A stretch of DNA of 64,000 nucleotides from Phlebopus portentosus (taxonomy: Eukaryota > Basidiomycota > Agaricomycetes > Boletales > Boletinellaceae), in contig JAYXKI010000018.1 in assembly GCA_037892935.1 (NCBI GenBank), forward strand, positions 372,001 through 436,000, written 5' to 3'. Position numbers and translations under genes: made by a program. The notes under the pieces were generated by a model, which made no database searches, was not told the origin of the DNA, and was given only the letters and a program-made list of their open reading frames with translations. Shown piece after piece: positions 52,152 to 64,000 of the stretch (positions are counted from its first letter, which is position 1; each line of letters starts with the position of its first letter).

Positions 52152-55100
52152 GTTTCAACGCCAGGCGCTTCGCCGGGCGTCGCTTGTTTACCCCAGAATT
52201 GATCAGACAAAGGCATCATCTTTGACTTGAATCAACACTTAGAGTGATAAAATAAAGCAAAACTTTGTAAACTAGGGTTTACTGGAAGTATAAATACTGT
52301 TCTGTCTCATGGTACCACACAGAATGGTCGAAGAATGTCTCAGTACACTCACGCGAAGTTGGTACTTCTTTTCGCTCCGTATGGTGTGACGGAGGCTTTT
52401 TGAATCTGACTTTCAAGATTCAAAGAACGAACCTGCATAACCAAATAAACACCTTCTCCAAGATTGCGAAAGAATGTCGCCTTGCTCTCTCCCTAATCCA
52501 TGAAATCTGCAGGGCAAAACGCCCTTGTTTCTATGACTTCCACATCACCGCTCACCTTTACATCATACCTAATGGAAGATCCTAAGTGTCTAGTGCGGGC
52601 ATAACTGGTTCCGCTTTGCTGTTGTTGATGCAGTCTGCTAGACTCGTCAAACAAGGTTGTCGACGAATGGTCCTCTCAGCTCTCAGCCGAGTTACTGACG
52701 ACACTAATGATCGGCTACTTTACATATAACTGTGCGGGGGTATCTAACACGTTCTTTCTGGTGAATCTCGTGTCTCCAGGAGAGAACCGTCGGTACTTTT
52801 TGCAAGATTACATGAAAACACCATTGAGTGCCTCGTATCTTGTGCCTTCTTGTCTCGATCTTCTTTCTAAAGCGGCATTTACACTATTATGTTCAAGGCA
52901 CCAGACCATCCACATTCTAGTTAATACATGAGGCAACTGTGTTCAGCCATGAGGGTATGCTTTCATGGCTAGTAAGAAGTTTGCTCAGTGATCGCTCCCT
53001 TCATGCCTAACAACCACCCATGCTTGGCGGTAGCTACGACTCCTATTTCTGGCCCATTGGGCGATGTGAACGTGTGAAGTTGAGAAGCAAGACGGACTAC
53101 AACCTCGTTGCTGTAGTTCTTCATCATTCCAGATCATCTCGGAGCCTATTAATAGGTTTTATTACCTCAAAGAAACTCGGGCAAAAAGACTTTATTCGCC
53201 TATTTCCGTGCCTTGAGTTCTTCCTTCTTCATAGCCTATACTGCTACGTTAACTTACTTGTAAGTACGACCGGCGTTTGACGAAAGAATCACTTAATAAT
53301 ACTGGCGGTCCCTTCAGAAGACTCGGCGGGGAGCTTCTCACATTGTCATCAACCAAAACGTCCATATGATTGATCCTTTGATACTTACTCGTATTGATGC
53401 TCTATATTATATGGCTGGCATGACCACGCAGTCGAATTTAGGACCAGTGAGGATAAGGCATGTATTTGCCTTTTCTCATAACAGTAGCTCCACTGATTCG
53501 CTGTGCTTCAGAGACCTACATCACAAAGTTTAACCAGCCTCATTAGCTTTTCTATTGTAGGCGACTAGTCAATTCAGCTGTTCCATCGCGAGACCCGGGG
53601 CCCCAAATACCTTCTGAGTTTCTGACCACGTTGAAAGCACTGGGTTAAATTTGCCCACTTGTCCGCAGTCAAACCACTGCACTATCCCGCACGGGCAAGT
53701 GATAGATATCAGAATACCTTAGCAAATATAACCAAATGCATAGCTGCGAACATCAATCTAATTCCTGTTTTCTCTCTAGATGCTCACTTGCAGAATTACT
53801 GGGCTTCGATATGATGTAATGCTTTACCCGAGAAAGACCCTTCATCTCTCACAACATTTCGGAGTCTTTGGAAATGTCTGACAGACAAGTGGTCGCTATA
53901 CTTTGAACTGTCAGTGGAACATTGCTCTCCGTTGTTCGGACGGGCCTTGCAATGTAAGTGGGAAAGGAACAGAAACGGAGATGACAAGAGACTTGACCGT
54001 CCGTCTGTTGCAGTGACTGTAGAATACAAGCACCATTCTTGACGCATTGTAGAGAATACTGTGCGTTTTCCAAAACATGTCAGGTCCCAGTTCCTCGGTA
54101 ACTTGTAAAATAGCACTTCACATTCTGGATGCCTTATGTTACGGCAGCAAAATATGATTACAAGAACCAGTATTTCCGGTCGGCAAAGGCATATTCGATA
54201 TGCCTTGTCAAACATCAACGTTGAAGCGATCGATCGTCCACCTTCCATTTAATGCCATGTGCGTGTATACTGAAACAAGTCGATCGAGCTAGCAGTTTTC
54301 TAGCGGATCGGCAAAGGGGTTCCGTTTTGACATATCTCCACCTTAATCAAACACAGAGAACAAACGGTCTGTATGGAATATCGTCATCCTCACCGTCATA
54401 TAATTCTTGCAGATATCTTGGGACTCGCATGCGGGCGTCATGCTGACCGAATATCGGCCGCATTCCTTCAGAATCCGGCATTCGGGTACAGAGGTCGTCC
54501 TTGCGACGAAGAAGCATCATTCGTGAGAAAGCCAGACCTTGCAAGCCAAAATAAAACGCAATCGGAGGCGTTTTATTTTCTCCAAGGCGGGTCCGGGGGC
54601 ATTTCAGGAGAGAAAGGAACGAGTGGCGGGGTGCGGAGGTCATTGTCAATGCTAATAAGGAAATAAAAGACACGAGATGGCTTCAGAAATATCCGTAAAG
54701 CGGACTTGACTCACTTTCCGGTGAAGGAGAATTTGTCGGACCGTGCTTCTATGTGACATTCGGGTTGAAGTATGTTGAGGTTCTCCCGTCGGACAGAAAA
54801 CGGTGACCCCTCGTGATGAGTTTCGGACCGTCCTTATACAGCACTGGATGATGGAGGATGACGTTTGAACAACGCTGTTAGAGTTCTTATGAGCGAGCTT
54901 CTGAGACGGGAAGCACGACAAAAACTCAATCTCAAAAGGATTACTACAACATACGACCTTCCATTGTATTAACGGGATTGCTGTGCATTTGCCATCAAAA
55001 TAGCCAGCTGGCAGACTTACAAAGCACGCGCTGAGGGAATGCGTGTGATGACATGGAGATGCAGAGAGGGATGCACGCCATCAACGACTCTACCCGCAAA

Positions 55101-56199
55101 GCCCGATTGCAAAACGCCACAGTAGGAGAGAGACTCCCATAAGGCCGATCTATCCGTTCACTAAATGGGAACTACTGCCCACGCATGACAGACGTGTCCG
55201 AAGGCGTGCAACGCGCTCTTTCCTTTCTTCGTCGACGCGAGAATCGCTTCTGCTTCTCCCGCAGTGCTAGGCGAGCCCCAAAAATCGTTGGAGAAATTCG
55301 TCCAAAACCATGCGATTCGAAAAAAGTGGTGACATGCATGAGAGAAACTTGTGACAGCCAGGGCTCTGGAAACCAGATCGGAGTTTGCAGACTTCAGGAA
55401 GTAGCGGGTAGAGCTATGCGGATGAACTGCAATATTAATCGTGGTCGGATGGCCAGAACATAATCGCTTAACGTGAACTGGGCTTATCGTGACCGTGACT
55501 TCCATTTCAAGACTGATGTGACCTGCGTTTTATAGTCGACCAACTAACTTGAACTTGAACTCGCTCGTTTACCCAGGCAACCTGCCATCGTCATGCCATC
55601 GGACCCCCCGACAAAGCTTAACAAAGTATGAAGAAATAGGGTTTGTAAGGATAAGTCTGACTTGCAAAGAATTCTCTCGGATTCTCGGCGTTAGGTCCTC
55701 ACGCCATCCTCATGTCAAGGTTCTGTAATATGTCTCGACTTCGTAGGAGGAACCACGGTAGCCTCTATGTTGGTGGGCACATACTTGTTTAGTTTTGGCC
55801 TATGATGGCTACTTGTCACCGGCTTCAGAGTCTAGTCGATTTCTGGATATCTCTGTAGCGTTCCCGCACGAGGCAGTGAGCACCTGATGTTTAATTTAGC
55901 GGGAATATAGAATCCTTCTCGGGTTCGTTACCAGCTTCTCAGTTTGTCTTTTTCTCACCTTTCAAATATTCATAGCTCGGATAGCTAGCGACGGACCCAT
56001 TGGCTTCTTATAAGGGCCCTGCACCTGGTATTTGAGGATCGTCTTCCCCTGTCAACTATCAATCGACGCCCAACGCTTGCTTGCGAACGTGGGTTAGCGG
56101 ACAGGCAGCATCTCTGGCTAGATAAGAACGGCGATACCTCTTCTTTCAGCAGCTGGCCACTTCTCCTCCTGACTTGACGATCACTTTTACGAACCAGCC
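52152..56199. other. Gene-poor interval, 4 kb
   Basis: Many short ORFs occur on both strands, the longest being 150 codons at 53796-54248 (-). None has a recognisable domain, signal peptide or a supportable exon structure. It could hold decayed mobile sequence or a poorly conserved gene. Confidence 0.45.
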
Positions 56200-58739
56200 A
56201 TGACTTCCAACAACGTTGCGCCTGCACTAGTCTTTAACAAGCAACGTCCAATACAACAACGCATGCCTGCAAAGCCTCACCTCGTGAGCGTGTTCTCTTT
56301 TATAACGGTTGCAAACATATTTATTGACCAAGAACTCACAGCCTGCTCGTCCTGCAACATCTCCGACACTTCCTTCTCCACCTGTTCCACCGAAGGACAA
56401 CAATGGGAGTCAAGTTCTGAAGAACTCGACCAATACGGAACACCGTTGGTCAGAGGTGGTACCGCCTGCGACAGCATTGACCTTTGCTGCAATATGGGAC
56501 CCCGAAGACGGTCTGGTTACTTTTAGCGGAGCTGCCTTGAGTGCCTCGGAGAATAACAATGGCAATGTCTCACCAGAGGACGCGGAATCTCGGTCGCAGG
56601 TTCTCTCTGTCGATTTTCTCAATGTCGAAACTGCGCCGAATACGGCGAAGGATAGTCTGTTTCCTTATTCTCAATCACGTTTCGCAGCCAGCGAAGTCTC
56701 GACCCTGCGCTTTCCAGTGTCCCCTACGCGCCGCAGTTCTGCGGGAACTGGGCTTGCCATCGACATATCTGTTTGTCCAGAAGTCGAGAGAAGACTCAAA
56801 GCTGATGGAAATCTCCAGCGCGATAGAAATTCGAATTCTCGTTACCTTGATGCAAAAACTGCCAAATCGAGGAAGCATACTGTTCCACGTGCCATGCATC
56901 AGCATTCTTCGTCTCAGGATTCTACTTCTTCTAATGGCCTTGCTGCAATCGGTACAAGTCTCTACAACGCCTTTCGTCGTGCTGCTACTCCGAAACAAGG
57001 GCATACTCGAGCAGATAGATATGCATTTTTGCGGCGTACCAACGAGAAAATGAGCGATTATGGTGATCACGACGAAAGGATACATATGCGAGAGGATGAC
57101 CGCGGAACTAGTACGCCGCCGAAGCCTCCCAAGTTTCGCAGTATTTTTGCGCGCTCGATCTGGCATCGTGGTGCCATCGGCGGCGGACGTGATGAAGAAC
57201 TTATTTGCAGACCACAGATTCAGGACGATAGTGATGGGGTTACTCTCGACTCTGGCTTCGACTTCATGGATATTGACGACGACACAGATGAGGCTTGGCC
57301 CGATAATTTTGGACGCAAAGAACTTGATTCGGCCCTGGCGAGAGATGTGAATCAGCTCGTGAGTCTCAACCTGTCTTCCTTTCTCAGTTAAGCTCATCAA
57401 GTCGTAGAAATCGACCTTTTCTTGGACAACAACATCGACTTCGCGTTATATAGATGTTGCTGCTTACCTCGACGATTCTGACACGGACTCTACGGTTTCC
57501 AGCCTGGGCGTTCCAATTGCATCAACCGTGTCTCCATTTCACTCTCAGCAAGCAAATTCAATTTCCGTCCATGCGCAAGAAGGGGATCACGACTCATCTG
57601 AGTTTCGCGTTGAACAAGCAACTCCGCGGCCAATCAATTCTTCGCCTCAACAACAGAAACCGCAGCGCAACCTACTAAGGAAGACATCGAAGACCCAGGT
57701 CTCCTGTCCGCCGTCAGAGAAAGTCTCATGCAAACCACAGGTATCCAAAGCAGGACAAGATCAGCAGCGATACCAAATTTGCCCACAGTGCCACCTCAGA
57801 ATTGAATTCTACGATGTCGAAGCTGAAGAAATCTCCACAAACCAGAAGAAGGGAAAGGGAAGGACGAATTCTCAGCCTGATCTTCCCGACTCTCTTCGGA
57901 ATACGGTTTGCCTGGGCCGGCCGGCAGTAGTACGGTCTTCTTCGTCCCCGGCATCGATGCCATTCTCGCATACCAGGTCACACTCTCTCCCAGGCTCTAG
58001 CACTGCAACCCCGGCAGAAGTTCTAGCTCGAGCATCGTACAATCATGAGTGGGCATCCCCTGCCCCGTCACGACTCATTTCTCATGTCCGGTCTCCTTCT
58101 GCCCCTCAACAAGGTTCACCTTCATCCACCATGTCCGTAAGGCGACCTACCACTCCGACGAGGACGTGCCAACACTTTTCAGACATGCGAGTCGTCTTAC
58201 GAGGCGTTCGAAGTGGGATTCGTCCGTCGACGCCCATTCCCGGAATGCCACCCGTTCCGTTGAGGACGATGAATCGTCCTCCGCCTACCTCATTCCGCCC
58301 CGTGTCTGCGAGTGGTCGTGAGAGGAGTCATTCGGGAACACCGACATCCTTTGTTAGTCACTCACAGGGACGTTTTTCACAATTTCATCCCCTTACTCGA
58401 TCACAGAGCCACAGTGCTTCCGCTCAAACCCCTTCGAGCATGCGCTCCCGCAGCCGCAGTTTAGAAAGCCTGAGAGGTACAGCACACGCACTTGCCGCTG
58501 CTTCTACTGCTTCATTGCGTACTCTCTGGCGTGCACGGTCCTTCATGCGAAACTCACACAGCGATCAGCCTAGGCGATCTGATGTTGATCATGATGAAGA
58601 TGGTGTATGGGTCTGCGTGGAGGTAAAGACACCGGACAACCAACGTAAGATGGCGAACTCTACGGAGAATCCGAATGATATCGGAGGCTCGTCTAGTCTT
58701 GTGTTCGCTTCTCATCCTTACCGAGATGCTTCTTGCTAG
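56200..58739 (+). CDS. Unrecognised Ser/Pro-rich protein, about 813 aa, 3 exons
   Basis: Exon 1 is 56200-56283, exon 2 56333-57358 and exon 3 about 57408-58739; phases close. The protein is hydrophilic and low in complexity: a Pro-rich start (SPTLPSPPVPPKD), many Ser/Arg-rich runs (TRSQSHSASAQTPSSMRSRS), basic patches and acidic clusters (DIDDDTDEAWPDN). One compact conserved-looking island is seen, RYQICPQCHLRIEFYDVEAE, with a single CxxC. Near the end lies VWVCVEVKTPD. There is no membrane segment or signal peptide. Such composition suggests a disordered regulatory or scaffold protein, perhaps phosphorylated, but I cannot assign a family. The acceptor of the second intron (57359-57407) is chosen by phase; the alternative frame around 57405-57450 (EIDLFLDNNIDFAL) also looks protein-like. 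Confidence 0.6.
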
Positions 58740-59511
58740 TGTTCGGACTTCATACACCATTTGATGGACGACTTCCTAGATGTATTTTTCATTGTTACTC
58801 AATTGCCCGTGGACGTTCAGAAGCATGTTTCCCTTTCATCGATTTCTTGTACGTCCTCTGTATGCTTTGTGCTTGATTCGCTCTCTATGCCCCATTTCTT
58901 AGAATTCGATTTTGACTTGGGTTTCCCTTTTTCTTGGCTTCTGATTAGAATTCGCCGTCAACGTGCTGGAAACACGTTTGACGACTGCGCTATCGTTTTC
59001 ATATACGAACACTTGACGAGCCTTGACGATCTAACTATGAATTCATGAATCCCAGGTACGACTCCTTATCTACTAGACAATCCTATATTCGTATTACTTT
59101 CTATACATTGCTTGTAAGGAGTGTCAAGGAATAAAATTGCCACCCTTGTCATGTCACTGTCGGACAACTTCATGATTCTCAGAAAAGGCGATCTTGTGGA
59201 TTTTCTACATAATGAACCTTCGAGAAGACATTGAGTTTTATGCACAACCGCTTACACCGGACTCCGGTAGTGCATGAATAGGACCGGCAAATGGTGTGTT
59301 TGAGCATCGAAGGTGGCTTCGCCACGACTCATCGAGTATAGTCTGCCGACTATTTCCTGTATGAAATATCATCGACAGTACAATTCATATCATATCAGTA
59401 CCTCAAAGTGAAAATGGTGGGTCTGAAATAAGGGCTCTGGATAAGATAAATTTCTATCCGGAGAGACCGAAGACACCGCAGGATTGCCAAGGGCATCTGT
59501 CACATGACCTG
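58740..59511. other. Intergenic region
   Basis: No gene-like ORF. It separates two + strand genes. Confidence 0.45.
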
Positions 59512-61140
59512 ATGAGCTTGTCGGGTCCATCACGGCGACCTTTTTCAGTCGAACGAGCACCTTCTTTCCCAGCGACCACGACGGCCACTTCCTCCTCTTC
59601 GACCCCTCAAATGCCTTCATTACCGCCGACAGCGAAGCACAAATACTTACTTTTGTCAAGAAAGCTCGTTCGTCTGTTCTCGCGCGGGTCGCGTTTATTC
59701 AGGTTCGTCTCTTCTCCACTCGCGTTCGTGCCGCATCTGTGCAGAACACTCACGTCTGCCTATAGGGTACATAGACAATCCCAGAAACCAAGGGGTTCAT
59801 CTTTATCCGCGCCATCCAGTCATACAGCACGAATACCTCCAGAAATTTGGCTCATCATCTTCCGAGAGGCGACCTTTGTCCCCTTGTACGACACTTCCAC
59901 AGAAGTATCCTTCCTCGAGCGTGAACAGTCCGCTGCATGCCAGTTCGAGGCATATCGCGAAAACATTCGAATAAAACTGAACCTTGCTCGTGTATGTCGA
60001 CGATGGAATGCTTTGATGCGGGAGTTCTTGTACGAATTCGTTTGGATCAGTAAAGGGGCACAGGCAAAAGCGCTTGCATATACATTATCGTTCGAGGATT
60101 CCCGAGGATTCCCTATTTCAAGCGGGTGGTACGTTCGTCGACTCCACATCGAGACGTCTATTCTGGAACCGTGCGCACCAATCGACGTTCGTGATATTTT
60201 GGATCACGCATCTCAGTTGGTCGTGTACACAGACCGACACTCTGTTAAGCAAAATGCGTTTGCTCCGGAGCCGAGCTGTACGACGGAGACGATTTTCTCG
60301 CTACTCGCACAGAGTAGCAAAGGTCTTCGACGGGTATCGTGGAAAAATGATGACGAGACTCCCCTGCATATCCAAATGTCGGCATTATACAACAGGCCGA
60401 GTGCGATCGAGTACCTGGAGATAACATCTGGCATCCCGGATCACGCCGTCTATGGATCTTCCCTACATTTTCCTGCCATCGAACTTCCTGCTTTGCGCTC
60501 GCTAAAGTTGGAAGTGGACGATTTCTCATTTTCCATCTTGGCCGCTTGGAGAATGCCACAGCTTCGCAACCTTTTCGTGGTTTCATGCGAGTTCAACTAC
60601 CATGGTGTGGGCTTTTCTTCGTTTTTCCAGAAACATGGATCGTTGCTAAGCCAGCTCGAGCTTGGACATTCGTCGTCTCTTGTCGAATCCCGTGCACTTA
60701 ACCTCACCCACCCAGAGACCCGCCTTGTGAAATGGTGTCCCAATCTTCGAGAGCTCATCTGTAGTGCGGACGCTGAATGGCATTGGGAAACGCCCGACGC
60801 TTTAGTTCCGCACGTTTTGCTGCCCAACCATCCCAAGATCGAATTCATCGGAGTCCGAGGCATCGACAAGCGCCTTGAGGAATCCGAGGACACATTCTTC
60901 CTGCTTGAGCAGCTCCTCTCCCTTCGGCGCGATGCCTTCCCCAGCCTGCGTTTTATCCGCGATCTAAGTCCGGAGAGCCACGAGCTTCGCACTTACCGTC
61001 CAAACACTCGCATCGTGACATTTTGGAGCCGACTGCTCAAGGCATGTCAGGAGCAGGGTGTTTGGCTTGAAGATCTCCACGGCGTCAACATTACGAATCG
61101 CGCGCTGAAGCGGGCAAGTCTTGAGCTTTACTCTTTCTGA
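59512..61140 (+). CDS. F-box-type domain protein, 542 aa, intronless
   Basis: A single exon with an ATG at 59512. After a Ser/Pro-rich, basic N-terminus of about 105 residues comes [19 protein letters not shown] (about 108-126), and later [20 protein letters not shown] (about 160-180). Together these are the split F-box-like signature common in agaricomycetes. The C-terminal 350 residues contain Leu-rich segments ([48 protein letters not shown]), consistent with a curved LRR-like substrate-binding part. The likely role is a substrate receptor of an SCF ubiquitin ligase; the target is unknown. It differs in sequence from the other F-box-like protein at 26627. Confidence 0.78.
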
Positions 61141-62607
61141 ATGCAATCTGTTGGCATACCTTTTCCATTTTGTTTCTTCTGCAATGTTTTGTGAATACGC
61201 ATCGACCACGCAGTCCGTCATCATCTTTTTGCATTCCAATTTTGTTATCTACACGCTGTACTGCGAAATTGCTTTCGATTCTTCCGTCCTCGCATTTCTT
61301 GGTCACCAAGATACCCTCATTGTCAAATCACTTGTACAATGAACGCGGTTCTCTGTCGTTTGTCGAAAGGCATAGCCCCCCCCCTCATTCCCATGCACAT
61401 CTGTGTCATTATTCCCGAACGCGTATCCACCACCGCAACGCCTTCGAGCACCAATCATCATTCATCGTCATGCATTTCTCACAGCCGCTAAACTATCCGC
61501 CAGTACGGCTCCGAAGGCGCCACCGTGCATCCCAATCATCATATATATTTATCCTCACCTGCATTCCCTGTTTTATTCATGTCCCCGCCCCGACCGGCTC
61601 CTTCCAGCCGTTCCAAACCGAGGACTTCGCATCCTTTCTAGACCTGAACTTGTCACCCGGCTTGCCGTTGTCTCCGCTTCAGACTGCTCCTTTCCTATAT
61701 AAAGTTGGGCTTCCTGCTTCTGTTCCCGTACTGTTTTGCCCGCTTCTTCATAGAACGCCAGTCACGCAATTGGTCGCGCCTATACCGCGATCGGGGAGTA
61801 AAGTATTGTTTGTATTGTTGCAGGATTAATATCAAAGAACGAGAGAACTTTTTTTTCACAGATATCATTTCTGCACCCATCCCCACCCTCGCGCGGAACA
61901 CATGTCAGGACGCTTGATGTGTGATGATGATACGGACGAGGAAGGGATATCACCAGTCAACTGAGGATTGCAGAAATGATGGATGCATGACTGATACCAA
62001 CAACCTCCCCTTGATTAAATTCTGCTCAGCATCTTTTGATTGATTGAGGGCAAACGTCTTAGTGCACAATGCAGTATATCCTCCGACATGAAATTATTAA
62101 TTAAGGACTTGGCCGGCGAATAGACGAAGGTGAACACAAAGACACATGTTCCTCACGATCATTAGAACAGTATACTACTGACGTCCTTACAGCGTAGAGT
62201 CATTCAGAGATCAATATAGCCGATGTGGACACACAAAAAAGTAGTCGCTAGTTACGGTTTGGGTTGAAGAGCAGAGAAGTAAGCTAGAACTCGGAAGGAC
62301 AGCCTGCGGGCAGCAACTAAGTGTATACACAACCCTATATCATCTCGAGAACGTCCGCAGCTCCTTCCCTGAAACGAAGCCAAAAACGCCCTGGATATTC
62401 GGAACGCACACCTAAACTCCTAAGCTGACGCGTCCGATTTGAGCCGAAGCTTGAAGTGTTACTGAGTCTGGAGGATCATTCCAGTCGATCGGATCGATAC
62501 TCGATTTCAGAGAGGCAGGCTAAAATTGCATTGAAAATTGTCTATTTTTTTAAAGAAACGGAATGATGCAACATGCAAGACGAGAAAGCGATACTTCAAT
62601 AGCTTCG
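61141..62607. other. Intergenic region between convergent genes
   Basis: This contains the 3' ends of the F-box-type gene (+) and the phosducin-like gene (-). ORFs here (for example 61170-61829) are C/T-rich and lack protein features. I see no RNA gene. Confidence 0.5.
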
Positions 62608-63886
62608 TCAGTCCGAGACCCAAAGGTCTTCATCGTCCGAGGGAAATCCGCAATTGCCGAAACCTCCACCAGATCCTCTGAGTATATGATGTCTAATCGG
62701 CAAGGTCATTGTTGAGGCTCAGTGCTAATTTTTTTTTAAAAACAGGCATTACTCACTTTGAAAGCAATTCTTCCACACCTTCCTGGCCTGCTTCCCAGTC
62801 AACACGCACCCACGTGTGCACGAGCTCCCCACTCCGGTATACAAGAAGTGTAGGGAGGACATCAAGATCCACATCCTCATCTCGACCGTATTCACCATCA
62901 TCTTCGTCACCGTCAGGCTCGGTGACGTCCTTTTCGTCGTACGCGTATGGATCCTCCTCCTCCTCATCATCATCCATTATTCTACGGGGTGCTGATCGGA
63001 GGTTTACTCGAGAACCGGCGGCGAATGGGAGTGTCCGGGATATTGACGAAGAGGATGATGCAAACCCAACGGCGGATGCCCGTGCACGAAGGAACTTCGT
63101 GTCCGGATTGAGACGAGCAAGCCGTGAAAGTTCAGCATCAAGATCATGGCAGCGATCAAGGGACTGATCTCAGGGATGAGTTACTTCCAAGATAAAAACA
63201 CAAATGATGAGGAACGTACCGAATCATACAAATGTACAACAACCCAGACATCGGGATCCTCCTTCTCCACCGCAGAGACGAAGTTCTTCACGCCAACCTC
63301 CCGGAGATGGCCAAACCGAGGCTTTCCATCTCTCTGGGGTGCTTTCGAAGCAACACTCGTACCATCTCTTGGAATACCCTCGAGCATCATCCTCTCTAAC
63401 TCGCGCTCTCGTTCTTCCTCCAGATACGTCTTTCCACCCAAGTTCGCCCTCTCCATCCGGGCATTTAGTGTAGCAATCTCCTGTGATCGCTTTTCTCGTG
63501 CTCGCGCCTGAGCCTCCGCACGGTCCCTTATGACACCCTTTACACCTGTGCGACCAGGGCCCATGCCAATTGAACCATCCGGAGCATCCTGCGGCACAGA
63601 ACCCATAATCTTGTCAATCTTCTTTTCTCGCTCTACGTCGGAGGAGTAGTCTTCAACGTCCCTTTCATATTTGTCTCCCGGCCAGTCTCGGCCCATATCA
63701 CGCTCGGACGAAGGAGAACGTCTGGGTGAGGAAGAACGGGAAGAAGAGCTAAAGAGCTTTCCGGATAAAACGAGCTCGTCCAGATCTGCGTACTGATGAA
63801 AGAACACATGAGTTTAACAATATTGTTTTCAGAAAGAAATAAATCCTACTTGCCATGGTGTTGGTCGAATATTTGGAAGAGTAGAT
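62608..63886 (-). CDS. Phosducin-like protein (first exon beyond right edge)
   Basis: Phosducin-like proteins help CCT chaperonin fold G-protein beta or other WD40 and cytoskeletal clients. Exons read on the - strand: 63886-63850, 63792-63220, 63163-62757, 62677-62608, all phase-consistent. The second segment starts PTPWQYADLDELVLSGKLF, and helix-rich text (about residues 100-150) follows with DVEREKKIDKIMGS and ARAREKRSQEIATLNARMER. The thioredoxin-like domain begins with FGHLREVGVKNFVSAV and DVWVVVHLYD, continues LDAELSRLARLNPDTKFLRA, and ends DVLPTLLVYRSGELVHTWVRV; the C-terminus is DDEDLWVSD. The acidic insert DDDEEEEDPYAYDEKD and its continuation (about 62865-62985) interrupts the fold before the DVLPTLLVY strand. 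The presumed first exon (start codon) lies beyond 64000; a GTAAGC near 63994 could be its donor. Confidence 0.85.
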
Positions 63887-63910
63887 CTATTAGTTAGCAG
63901 TATTGAAATA

Positions 63911-63926
63911 AACATCACGTGATGTT
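63911..63926. promoter_or_regulatory. 16-bp perfect palindrome with CACGTG core
   Basis: AACATCACGTGATGTT is a perfect palindrome centred on an E-box. It lies in the presumed first intron, or the promoter if the gene starts later than modelled, of the phosducin-like gene. Binding by a bHLH factor is only an inference. Confidence 0.4.
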
Positions 63927-64000
63927 CTATTTTCGACAAGTTCATTCTAAGGTAGGGAAAGTATAAACCCGACCAACCGTGACGCGACGCGCTTACCCCA

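Noticed and set aside
53595..53700. tRNA-like or SINE-like segment on the - strand (TAGTGCAGTGG resembles an A box)
   Set aside because: No convincing B box (GGTTCGANNCC) or cloverleaf could be drawn, so no RNA gene or SINE is called.
53796..54248. 150-codon ORF on the - strand in the gene-poor interval
   Set aside because: No recognisable motif and overlapped by equally long frames; not supportable as a gene.
1..64000. CRISPR arrays, bacterial operons, rRNA genes
   Set aside because: No regularly spaced short repeats, Shine-Dalgarno-led gene clusters or rRNA-like sequence; spliced genes and LTR elements show a eukaryotic genome.

Overview
The window reads as nuclear DNA of a filamentous basidiomycete, most likely a plant-litter or wood-decaying agaricomycete. 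Host genes are cut by many 48-80 bp introns. Ty3/gypsy chromoviruses are nested in one another. The host genes include a fatty-acid dioxygenase/P450 fusion (Ppo type), an esterase with a fungal cellulose-binding module, F-box-type proteins and a duplicated sugar transporter. Everything here was inferred by reading the sequence; no database search was possible.

Region 1 (1-22117) is a stack of mobile elements. Three right-hand parts of the same chromovirus family follow each other on the + strand (called C, B and A; right LTRs end at 6215, 10335 and 17248). C sits inside B's reverse transcriptase/RNase H region. B sits inside the coding region of A. A sits inside the reverse transcriptase of a different gypsy element (D) on the - strand. 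D itself sits inside an exon of a coiled-coil gene, probably also from a repetitive family. All left halves must lie upstream of the window. The chromovirus LTR is 1.6 kb long and carries its own 327-codon ORF. D has gag and pol in a -1 frame relation with a classical slippery heptamer and a stem-loop.

Region 2 (22139-39415) holds host genes. On the - strand there is a DUF300/TMEM184-type membrane protein gene with three micro-exons (22497-25433). An intronless F-box-like gene follows on the + strand (26627-28042). Next is a long - strand Ppo-type gene (29021-34292) whose C-terminal P450 half lacks an obvious heme cysteine. Last is a HAM1/DUF4449-type gene on the + strand (36571-39415). Two TA-flanked hairpin elements (MITE-like) sit between genes.

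Region 3 (about 39760-47560) is a roughly 4 kb tandem duplication of an MFS sugar-transporter locus. The left copy is a pseudogene, split by a 624 bp hAT-like non-autonomous element with a perfect 8 bp target duplication. The right copy is mostly intact.

Region 4 (48215-64000) has a CE1-type esterase with a CBM1 module and an inferred one-nucleotide exon, phosphoglycerate kinase with a GC-AG intron, a gene-poor 4 kb gap, an unrecognised serine-rich protein, a second F-box-type protein, and at the right edge a phosducin-like gene whose first exon is outside the window. These genes do not form a pathway. They look like an ordinary mixed fungal gene neighbourhood next to a transposon nest. No CRISPR array, rRNA or convincing tRNA was seen.
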